Shown in pieces: positions 32,601-44,600 of a DNA stretch of 64,000 nt. Within the stretch, counting starts at the first letter, position 1. Each line of letters starts with the position of its first letter. Under the pieces are notes generated by a model. The model was not told the origin of the DNA, did no database searches, and worked only from the letters and a program-made list of their open reading frames with translations. The DNA is taken from positions 20,127,501-20,191,500 of the forward strand of contig CM027381.1 of assembly GCA_015680905.1 (NCBI GenBank), in the 5' to 3' direction. Source of the stretch: Coptis chinensis. Lineage: Eukaryota; Streptophyta; Magnoliopsida; Ranunculales; Ranunculaceae. Made by a program: the position numbers and the translations under genes.

Positions 32601-35600
32601 ATATGCCATTATTATTTTCTCTTAATTATTTTTCAAACGAAAATTTTCTTCAATTATTCTTTACCCACACTCTTGACACGTGGAATCAACCAGTCACTGA
32701 CCCACTTGAAGTTAACCAAACCAACCCATGTACACATGTACCAAAACAACAACAATTGCATCTAATTTCTTGAAGCACCCAAACCAAGGAGTGACAGGAT
32801 GAGTCATAATAAAAAGGTACCACTATGCACACTCAACTCTTCTCCACTTTTAGCTCATTCAATTTCTTTGGATTTAATCTTACCCATTCTGTTTCTCACC
32901 TTTTTCTAGCAAAGGGGTTACGGATTTTTGCATAAATGTATCAGTTTCTGGTGGTTTGCCTTCAGAATACCAGCCAGAACAAGTTAGCACACTACCCTAT
33001 TCCGATAGAGTGGAGAGGAGAAGAGGGAACAAAGAATAAGTCATACATGTTTTCTTAATCATTCACTTCATAGTTGAAGAAGAGAGATGAAACACAAGCC
33101 GCCGGGAATCGGAAGTGGTTGATAATTCGATTATGTTTTCTTCTTTTTCTATTTAATTGTTGGGTTCGATAATCTCGGCGAGATTTTTTTTCTCATTTCT
33201 CCAAGAAATCGGTGTTATCGGATATGCGACCGAAAATATCACTAACTGAGTACTAACTGATAAATCGGTGGAAAACATCTCGCTTCAGTCCCGATATGCA
33301 ATTACTCACCGATTGATCGCCGATTAAATCCGATTTTAACTGCTTAGGTACATAATTCTTTTGTGGACATCTATTGAGGATGGGGCTCTCCAGAAAAGCT
33401 TTAATCCTCTTATGCATTACTGCACTCAATCTCAATCCGTTTTTTTCTCTTCTGGTTGCTTTATCCAGAAGAAAAAGATGCAAACTAATCTCAGACAAAA
33501 CTTCAAATTTTATATATTGTCACATTTCCGTTTTCGTTTGATTATTTTAGTTTTTACGGTTTAGTCTACCTCCCCTGTTGGCTGTTGAAGTCTTTCCTTG
33601 TTGACTTCTTGCTTCCAAATGAACTTTCTCAATAGAATCTTGAGTTTTCTTTTTTCTTTTTTTTCAAACTCAAAACTATTAAATAGAGCAATAACAATTT
33701 ATTATAGATTATCTGACACTCCAAACATATTAAAAATAATCATGAAATCCATAATCTTAGTCGTGCTGTATTTTCTGCTTTTTTCTCAAGCTGTTAGGAT
33801 ACGAAAAATTAAACAATTTCCCTAATTTTAACAGCTTCCACTTAAAAGTGTAAATCTATGAGAAATAAACCTTACCTCATGAAGCTCGATAAGCTTATAA
33901 AGTTGCTGAACCAACTTGCTAATAGATTCATTAGTGCCGGGAACAACAGTAGTAATGCGAGAGAGCCCCTCCTTTTCTGCATGTCCAACAGCCAGACTCT
34001 AAAGCATGAAATGATCAGTGTTATTAAGTATGAAGGCTCCATGACAAAAGGAGAAAAAAAACCAAAACCAACAAACCTGAATGTTGTAACCTCTACGAGC
34101 AAAAACACCAGTCACTACGTTGAGAACTCCAGGAGTGTCATTTACGAGCATAGAAAGTGTGTGAGACCGAAGACCACTAGACTGGGGGCGAAAAAAGAAC
34201 CATCAAACCTTGGAGTTCAATTTAATAATCAAAAATTGAGTTGTATAAATCTACAAACTATTGGGGATACATTCTTCCATATATTCCATAGGAAATTAGA
34301 AAACAAGTGATGTATCTTTGCCGCAGAAGCAAGAATAATAGATACACAATGTATAAAATACCCAAAACTAGGGTTTAATGAATAAAAACGAATTTCATAA
34401 ATCCAATCTAATAATAAATCAAGTCTAATTATTCCATGCTCATGCATCAACAAGTCTAGTTATAATTATGAAACAAAATTTATTAAAATTCTGAGCAGGA
34501 AATGAAAGTCTTACATTCTCATCATCAAGAACACCCCAATGAGCATCAAGAACTTGATTCATCATAAATCCATCATAAGGCTCCACAGGATAAACATCAC
34601 CCTTCACAAGATATTAAAAGATTAAGTGCTTTAAGGAAGACAAAGGCTAACCAAAATTGGCATAAAATGAGGTAAAAGTCAGTTAAGTGTTGAAGACGAT
34701 TAGTGGCAAATTGTGTCATCACTCTTAGTCTATTACAATGAAACTTTGTCAATCCATGGTCCAGGATAAAAGCTATGATTTTCTGGGAATATAGTTTTTA
34801 TTATTAGTAGTAGTGGTAGTATCTATGCGACACAAAAGAAATGGATAAAACATTAATTTAAGTGCAAGTAAGGAACTATCAATACCATAAAACGGACAGG
34901 CAAAGATTGGTGTGTGCGTATGAGAGAGAGAGAGAGAGAGGAATTTGTGAATCGATGGTACTGAAAAGGATATAAGATTGGGTTTACAAAGCTAAATTAA
35001 TAAATAAGTGAGTCAAAACGAATAGTACCAGACAAATTGTGATTTAACGCATTTCAAGAGGATCGCACTTTGTCCGTATAAAAACTCACTAACAGGAATT
35101 TTCTTTGCCGAATGCCAAGCACTAATACTTTAAGATTGAGTCACTATGATCATCAGTCCAACGAGAACTTTCTACTAAGCCATCATGGATTCTAAGGAAT
35201 AAAACAGTATTTTCGATACCATATTTTAAGAGATTCCTGACCACCAAATAACCAAGTTGGAACTACCTAACCCGAAGGACCCTTTCTTTTGTTTTCTTTT
35301 TTTTTCAGAGTCCTAATGACTTTTAGGAAAGTTGGCCAAAGTGTCAGCTACAGACCTAGTTGCGTGCGGCTCAAATAACGTATGCATTTAATGTAAAAAA
35401 AACTGTGAAAAGTTAGACCTCAACAAATAAAAATAACTATATAACACTGATTCTAATAAATTTGTCTCTTGTACATTGTCGAAATAGTCCCGCATACCCA
35501 TTATCGAGGCGTTTGCTGTACCACAATGAGGCTACATTATCATTGGTTTGTACTATAATGAGGATACATTACCATTGATTTCTAGAACCAAATATTTAAC

Positions 35601-38600
35601 TTGAGGAGCTCACAATGGTTTATAACCAAAGACATAAAAAAATCTAAAACTATTTGTTTGTCTAAGTAGCTATTATTTGAATTACAAAAATAGCACTCAA
35701 GAATTCCAACACTATTTAAACAATTTATATAGTTTAAGGCAGAAAGTTTAAAAGAAAGGTGTTCATTCCAATCCTTGATATATTTTCTACCATTCCCCGA
35801 AATTTTTCTTTCCTTTCCTAATGGTAAAATTAGTTTTCAGAAATTTCTTATGCAAATAAAAACTAAATAGTCCCCAATTAAGAAAAAAATAAAAATAAAT
35901 CAACAACAATAGAAAGAAATCTATACCCCCATAGATAGCTCTGACTCTTCATTGAGAGCTCTATTTGTGGTCCTCAAAACAGCATCTACTGGTATTGTAC
36001 TTTCAAGGTCGGGATACGAAGCTGCAGAAAACCTCCAAAAGGGAGCATTCTCACCCATCCTTTCTCTTCTTAAAGCAATCTATAAGAACCAGCTAGTTCA
36101 GAGCACTAGAAATGCAAGACAACTTCATATGATTAATTGAATATAAGTACGTAGCATACCTTTCCAGTTCTTGCAAGTTCCTTAATACCAAACTTCCTAA
36201 GGTTTGTTTGCACAGCAAACATCTTACCAGGATCTCCCGTCACCTACATCATTAACAGTCAATTGAAAAATGATCTATTTTATAAAACTTTAGGCCATCA
36301 AATCAATTAAGAACAAAAATTAATTGAAAAACAGTAGCCAAAAGTTAGCAAGAAAGAAAATTTTATGATACGTCAATACACATTTTAAGTACATATTAGT
36401 AAGGGCACACGACAACATCTAATTCAAATAAGGCAACCCGATAACAAGTCAAACTAGAAAACCAATGACTGGCGAAGCACTTGCATCGCACCCACATTTT
36501 CAGCTTGGGACAAGGAGGAAAAAAATAAAACAAAATAAAGAAAACACGTTGGAGGGAACACGACAACTCTCTCCCCTTTGGATTAATCAACAATAGTAAT
36601 AGTAGCCCGTAACCTGCGGAAGCAGTTGTGCCACTGTCAGATTCATGGAGGATTTGGAGTTTGATGGAGGAAGAAGAGGAGGTGGATAAAATTAGAAGAG
36701 GACAGAAGGACGGTGGTTGATTTGGGGTAAGAACTAAGAACTTGCTTCTCTTTTGGAATTATATATCGGTCCTAAAAAAATCTAGTCATCTCATATTGGC
36801 CAACACTTGTACACATACATTTCGGCATACAGTAATCTACAAGTTATTTACATATGTATAGGATAAAGATCACAGTGACCTACCCTAGAATTTGTCTCCT
36901 CTTCTTCAATCTCTACACTTTAGCTCAAGTAACATCAATTGTAACAGAGTCAATCTTCAAGCCAAAAAAAAAATGCATAAATAAATGAAAAGTACCCTGA
37001 CCTAAGTTCTCCATCTATTTCCTACAATTCTTATTCTTGGTAATGTAATCAAACTCTCTGTGCGACAATAGTTACCAGGCATGCACTGGTTTTAGACTGA
37101 TGTTACTGCCAATAACTATCTTTTTTATTAAAGGGAATGAAATTGTTAGGATGAGATATCCTACAATACAAATACATAAATACAAAACCGGGAAACAGCT
37201 AAAATAAGCTAGCTACAAGATCAACTACAAGGCAAGCCCCCAACAAAGAGTCCCAACAGATTATGAATGCTCCGATTGACATGTCCCTCCAATCTAACAA
37301 AAAGTTCAACCAAAGAACGACAAAGTCCTCGGTTGAAACAATTGCCTCACTACTGATGCCATTCTATCAAAAATAAGTCTCCTAATACTCTCCAACAACA
37401 GACAAAACATTTTTCCACCCTACAAACATCAGGGGGTGACAAGGAATATTTGCAATGGATGGGAATGTGACTAACCAACTTCCCACAAGACATAGACAAA
37501 GGACAATACATAATGACAATCTTTTTTCTCTTAATAAGTTTATCTATGGTTGGAGTTTTACTATGTGTTGCACACCACACCATCAGGGCCAGCCATCTGG
37601 GATTAGCCTCCCCAAATATAGACTTAATGACCTTTCACCATAACCTATGTTTTTTTAACCAAAATTCCAAAGCCATCTTCCCATCAAGGCCAGATTAAAC
37701 TCACATTCGTTAGAATGAATGATGCATTCATTCAATTAATCAGGTGTTGAATGCAAGTGTTTTGCATTCATTCTAAGGTCACTTGTAGATGCATTCATCC
37801 ACTCAATCAGGTGTTTGAATGCATCTACAAGTGAGCTTGCATTAAAATGAATGTAAAACACTTGATTATACATCCTATAGAATCCCAACCCCTATCTTTC
37901 TTAGCCAAATATGCCATTTCCAGTTCCATAATTTATACCTATGGCTCTCCTTCAAATCATAAAAACTGGCTTGCGGATCAAACGTTATAGCATTTTAAAC
38001 TTTGAAATCCAAAGAGTGTAAGAAATATGTTTGGACATTTTGAATCTAAAAGTTGAAATTTGACTCCTTTGTCCATACACCCGTTGCATCTTAACCCCAA
38101 TTTACTCAAATAAAGTGTTTTGAGTAAAGCAACACCCGTCTGGGATTAGCCTCCCCAAATATAGACTTAATGACCTTTCACCATAACCTATGTTTTTCGA
38201 ACCAAACTTCCAAAGCCAACTTCCCATCAAGGCCAGATTTAACTCGTGCATCCTTTAGAATCCCAACCCCTATCTCTCTTAGTCAAATATGCCATTTCCA
38301 GTTTAATAAGCTATACCTACGGCTCTCCTTCAAATAATAAAAACTGACTTGCGGATCAAAAGTTCTAGCATTTTGAACTTTGAAATCCAAAATGCGTAAG
38401 AAATATGTTTGTACATTTTGAATCTAAAAGTTGAATTTGACTCCTTTGTCCTTACACCTGTTGCATCTTAACGCCAATTTACTCAAATAAAGTGTTTTGA
38501 GTAAAAGCGACACCCGTCAACCCTTGAATTGATTGTTATGTCACTACATTTTTCCTGTGTTGCATGGGTACGGGACGGAGTGTCTGGTTTGGACACGGGT

Positions 38601-41600
38601 ACGACGATTTGGACACGGCGAGATCTGAGAATTAGGGTCTACATTTGTGTCCGGTGTGTCATTACCCCAGTGTCCCCCCAAAATTGTACCCATGCATGCA
38701 AGCATTTTTCTGTTCCCCCAAAATTGACCTGCAATGTTATCAAGATGGTACAATTTTCACATATTGGAATCAAGGAACTGTTTTTTTGTACAATTTGTTA
38801 TATAGGTTAAGTCATGGTGAGTGAAAATACTAATACAATCATGTCAAATGGTCCCAAAAGCCACAATACCATAGTCTTGAATATTCTCCGGATTTCTCTC
38901 ACAGTCAGAGTAGAGTAGCTCTCTACATAATCTAAGAGATGTTTATCAAAAAAAAGAAAAATAAAAGTTACTCATCTAAAAAGACTAAAAGAACTACTGT
39001 AAAGGTGATAATCATTATTTTCATTGTAAATCTCTGAATTGATAAAATATACTTGTTTAGATATGTAAATAATTCAAAAATCTTCCCTTCACACTGTTAA
39101 AAAAATTTAAAAATCAAAGCTTAAGTGACATTACCAATGCTATATACAAGTGAAAACACAAAACCAAGTATGTAACAATTGTCACCTCAATAGTTAGTGA
39201 ATCCTCTGAAATATCCACAATTTTCGCCCTGAATATGTCCACTAACCACATGATCTGAAATTAAAACTAGAACATATTCAGTTCCTGTCTACAACTCAGA
39301 AAAGAGAGGAAAATATAGCAGCAATACCAAAAAGAAGGGGGTATGACAGGTTAACCTAAGAGATAAAACGTATAGCACGTGTTTTAAAACTGCCAAAACT
39401 CATTGAAACTCATTTTTTTCGGTGTCGGACACTAACGGACATTATTGTATGTGGTATACCTTGTCGGACACTAACGGACATATATTGTATGTGGTATACC
39501 TCAATTTATTATATTTCACCATGTCAGACACTTTTTATCCGTGTCTGATACGGACACACGTATCCGTGTCAGTGTAACTTAAATTTCCATTTCCATCGAA
39601 ACAGCATTCACAAGTTCTTAGAAGCAATGAGAATGATGCTTTCCGTACATCATCAACATCTATTCATTTACTGGAAAATTCTCATTCAACAATTTGAATA
39701 GTCTTACAGGTATTTGATTATGGCTAATTACATTGGTGCTGCTTGTGACTAGTACAGTACTTTCTCAGGGGAAACAAATATAGTCAAGAGATAAGGTCCA
39801 GTGCGGAATCTTGTGTTGGTACAATAATTATCAAACTCGTTACACATGAAGCAAAATTATCTCTATCTAGTCTCTTAAAATGACTACTGCAGGAAATGTA
39901 CAAGTGACATTAATGTCAAGTCACCGCATCCTAGAAGCAGACCAAACCATCAGGTGAAATAGTCAAGGATGACTAGGGTGCAAATAGGTCAGCATGAGAC
40001 AAATCAAGGAGAATCCAAGTTTTACCCATAAAAGTATCAGACTCAATTAAGACTTGGATTCGACTTTTAGATCTGCATCTGACCCACATGAACATTAAAT
40101 AATTTGGTTCCTGATCTGGATCCATGAGTTTAGGCGAGGGCAGTTGACTCGCCAGGGCCTGCCCTGGACAGTCCAAATAGGCAGGTGTCTCGGGCCACCA
40201 TATTCCAGCCCAAAGTATTGCACTTAAGAAATATTTTTAAGGAGTTAATTTCAACTATTTAGATGAGATTATTTAATAAATTTGATTCCTTGAGTTTTGT
40301 GTTTCTGTTCATGTTACTTTCTTATCCACCTTGTAATCTTTTATAGAGTTCCTTTTTTCTTATGTAAATAAAAAAAACAAAATAAAAAATAAATAAAAAA
40401 TAAAATCAATAAAGTAGAATAGAAAGCAATTAGATGTAGAGAAACTATAAAAACATAACATAAGAAAAACACTAAGAATTGCAGTTACCTCCGGACGGTT
40501 GCTTGGATCTGCATTGAGTTTTATAAGCATTAACTCACGCTCCACTTGTGGCTCCCTTGAAAGATCTTCAACCTGATAAATTACATCAAGCATAATGTAT
40601 TAGATATCCCCTTATTTAAAATAACTATATGAGCACACTGTTTGGAGATATTACCTAAATATATACACGTACATATACATGGCACATATTCTCATGCTTA
40701 TACACGTACAGATATACAATTACACAGAAATCAACTTAAATAAAGGCATTGAGACTCTCAGCAGGCCGTTGGGTCTGGGTAGAAGTGCTTCGAAAGGAAA
40801 TTTCGGCTTGGGCGCACTGGATTGGTTTTGAAGTTGGGGATGTGTTGTGTTGTTAACTTTTGGTAGTTTGAGATTGTGGACTGGTTCTGGTGATGGCGTT
40901 AGGATTGGTATTGGTGTTAAAGTTTGCCTTAATGTGGGTAGTTTGTGAATTAAAAAAATTAGAGGAAGGTCTTTCATAAAGGAGAGGTGGGTGAACATTT
41001 TGGCGTTTTATGGTGTGCATATTGCTGTTGTGGTGGTGCCCTGAGGTGTCTTGACGGTTGCTGGAGGTGGGTATCTGTGTTCAAATCGGTGTACCAAATA
41101 TGGGAGCTTTGGAGGAATTGTGGTTGTGGTTTGTAGGAGGGATAGGATGTGTAAGGGTATTGGGGTAAAAGCTGGTTGCCATAGGTGTATATGAAACACT
41201 GCAGCGGGGTAATACAAAAGGTCTGAAATTTTATTTTGAATAGGTAACTGATCAATTTATAAATTAGCAATACCACGGGAATAAGTACAATGTAGGATGA
41301 GATATCCTACTAAGGAAAGGGAGAGCGTATAGAACAGCAAACAACGTCAATAAAAAACTATAAAATATAATATAAAAAATGTAACTAAATAAACAACACT
41401 GAACTAAGATTGCTTCCGAGGAAAGTGCAAAAGACCCAAAGGGTGTCTTCTTGAACTCCCTCCACCGCTTACACCAAAGGAAAAGCAACCCTTTGATGTA
41501 AAGAATCAACTGTGCAATGCCAAGGCTTCTAGGCTTCTAGCCTCAGAGTATCTCCGGTTCTTTTCCAACCATATACCAAAAATATCACAAAGGGAATGAT

Positions 41601-44600
41601 GCTCCAGAACTTCCTCAAGAGATTATAGGTGGGGGACCATAGATTAGACCACATCATCAAGACATCACAGACAGACCTCAGATACACCCAACTAATTGAT
41701 AAAGATTGAAGAAAATAGCTCAAAATGGCATACGAATAGGGGCAGAGGATAAGGATGTGACAAACGGATTCCTTGCACAACAAAAAGGACAATAGTTAAC
41801 AATATTCATTTACCTTTCCCGAAGGTTGTCACTGGTTGATATCCTACCCAGAACCGAACACCCAGAGTTCAAGAGAAGAAAGAGACCTTGGCTGGAGTAA
41901 GCCCTCCAAATATATTTCCAAGGATAACTAGGAGAAGATAAGATAGGAGGTTGGCTAGGCAAGCTGATAAGGATATATGAATACCAAGATCTAGCAGTGA
42001 AAATTCCTTCGGTATCATGACCTGCTGATCATCTTCAAAAGTGAGAATAATCAGAGGCCCTAATCTTGCCATCAAGGTGGCTACATCATCAATCTTCCAA
42101 CCAACAAACGTCTATCTAAGATGAATGGTTCCTATCTGACATGCCATAGAAATTTCCTATGTTACATGGACAAGCCATATTTTAGAAATAATTTGTGTCG
42201 GATATGTATCCAAATGTATGTGTGAGACACATATTAGACACATATTGCATGTGATATACCTCAACTTTTTACATGTCATCGTGTTAAGACTTTTTGTATC
42301 CGTGTCGGATAGGGACACACGTATCTGTGTCAATGTAACTTAAGGAAATTTCCAAAATCCTTACGTAAAGCTCTATTACCAATTGAGACATCCTCCCAAA
42401 ATCTAACCGTCCCTTTCATTAAATTTATAAAATTTTCTGTCTAATCCTCCACTTCCTTCATAATCCCCTTCCACATTCACCCATAAGGGGTTGTTATGTC
42501 ACAATTTTCCCACCAAAAAGGATTCAAGTCATGCATGTAGACAATAGTTCTCCTTCTAAGTCTCTCACTCTGAGTGTCATACCTCCAAAATCACATACTC
42601 AAAGGAGCACGATTCATAAATTGAGTCTTTAGCTTCTTTAGACCAAAGCACCCATTTTTTTGACAGTTACACTCTATCCCAACTAACAAGATGGTAGTGA
42701 TGTACCTACTTGGAATCACCTGAAAAAAAGTTTTTCGAGATCTTATCTAGCCGCTTGGTGACACTCACTAGATCTTTAAAGAGCGACATGAAATAAACAA
42801 CTAGGCTAGAGCTAGACCGCTAGACAACGAACTCTTGATGACGACAACTCCACCCCCTTCCGAGACATATCGTCCCCTATAGAAGGCCAACTTGTGTTCA
42901 AATTATTCTATGATAGGGTCCCAAAGAGAAACACACCTATAAGCAACACCCAAGGGAAGACTTAATTATGAAGCTTAAAAAGAACCCAAGGAACACCCTA
43001 TGACCTTAGCAAGCTGAATTGCACTATTTCTCCCTCCTACTCTTAGCAATGTTAATCCTCAAACAGGATACCGCCTAAAAACAAGTAAGAAGACCTCTAA
43101 GGTATCTAATTTTAATCACCTCATTACCCAAAAAAATGATGGTGTGTCATCAACAAATTGTCAATGGGTGACCCTAATATTGTCTCTTCCCACGGTGAAA
43201 CCTAATAAAACACCCCACTCATTAGCTCTTCGAATAATCCTACTCATAGCTTCCACCACAATAAGCAAAAGGAATGGAGAAAGAGGATCACCCTACCTTA
43301 AGCCACTAAGACTTTTAAATTACCTTGCAATAGACCCATTCACTAAGACAAAAAAGCGCTAAGAAACACACTTTATAATCCAACTCCTCCACACCTCTCC
43401 AAAACTCATCCACCAAACACGTAATCAAAAAAGTACCAACTCACATTATCATAATCATAGAATTTGGAAAAGTCCACCTTACACAACCCTTGGCTCACAA
43501 GACCTTATCCTATCATCAATAGTTTCTTTAGCAATGAGGACACCGTCAAGGATTTGGCTATCATAAATAAAGGCCCCTTGTTCTTGTTAGATGATTGAGT
43601 CAAACCCTTCTTTAACCTCAAAGAGAGAGCTTTGGAAACTGTTTTATAAGCAATGCCCACAAGACTAATAGGTATGAAATCATCCATTTCCACCGCATTG
43701 CATCTTAGATATGAGAGGAAGAAAGGTGTGATTAGTACCAAAGAAATTCAGTTGAAAATCTCTCACCATCTCCAAAATATCTCCTTTAATATTAATACAA
43801 ATTTTTTTGCAAAATTCAATAGGAAAACCATGAGAACCAGGGGCTAGATCCCTTTCACTTGATCCCCTTTGTCGAGTGAGACCTTCAAGAATCTCATCAT
43901 CCTATAACAGTTTCTCTAAGGTCTCCCTATCTTCCACCAAGATTTAATTAATGGTGCAGGTTGAATTTCAAAGCATGATTAATGGGATTCAAAATTTCTG
44001 CCCATATGTGATTTTTTGAAACTTTAGAAGTTATTATTTTTAAGTATTTTCATTTTTTAGGGTGTTTTCAGATGTTTCTTGAGTGATATTTGAAGTATTT
44101 TAAGTAGTTTTAGACCCCTTTAGGCCGTATAACCAATTTGGGATGTTTCTAGTAGGAGGCTATAAAATATACCACTAAGTTGTAAAACGAAAAAAAAAAA
44201 TTAATGAAAATTGTTTAAAGAAATTGGTTTCTCTTGTTTATCACCCATATCTTAGTATTCTGTTAGTAGAATCAACAAGTTTTTGATGCCCTTTCGAGTT
44301 TTTGATGCAGCGCATGGTGGAAGAAACGTTGCTTTTCTATCGAATCAGTTGAACGTAATAGTGGCGTTACCTGAAATTTGACGAACTTCCTTTGAATCAA
44401 TTGAATCAAAACCCACATTCCTAACAGTAGCACAAGCAGTTACAATAAAATCAAAACTCACATTACTAACAGTAAGAAGATGAGATGGCCAGCCCCAAAG
44501 TACATATCTGCATTTACAAATAATGCAATCTAAATCGCAAAACTTATCTCAAAAAGTCCTATGATTTCTTTCCAGCCAGATGGTCCACGTAATAAAAATG

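Noticed and set aside
33858-34310. 150-codon + strand open frame
   Set aside because: It lies antisense to exons 8 and 9 of the ALS small subunit; its openness is a by-product of those exons.
40130-40210. GC-rich patch with GCCAGGGCCTGCCCTGG
   Set aside because: A short palindrome that might be a transposon remnant, but no paired ends or duplication were found.
40720-41276. Overlapping minus-strand frames rich in Pro, Thr and His
   Set aside because: Low-complexity frames within intron 2 next to LINE sequence; no conserved domain.
43144-43362. + strand open frame of 72 codons
   Set aside because: Reverse-strand shadow of the LINE reverse-transcriptase region with the FVDDT and GDPLSPF motifs.
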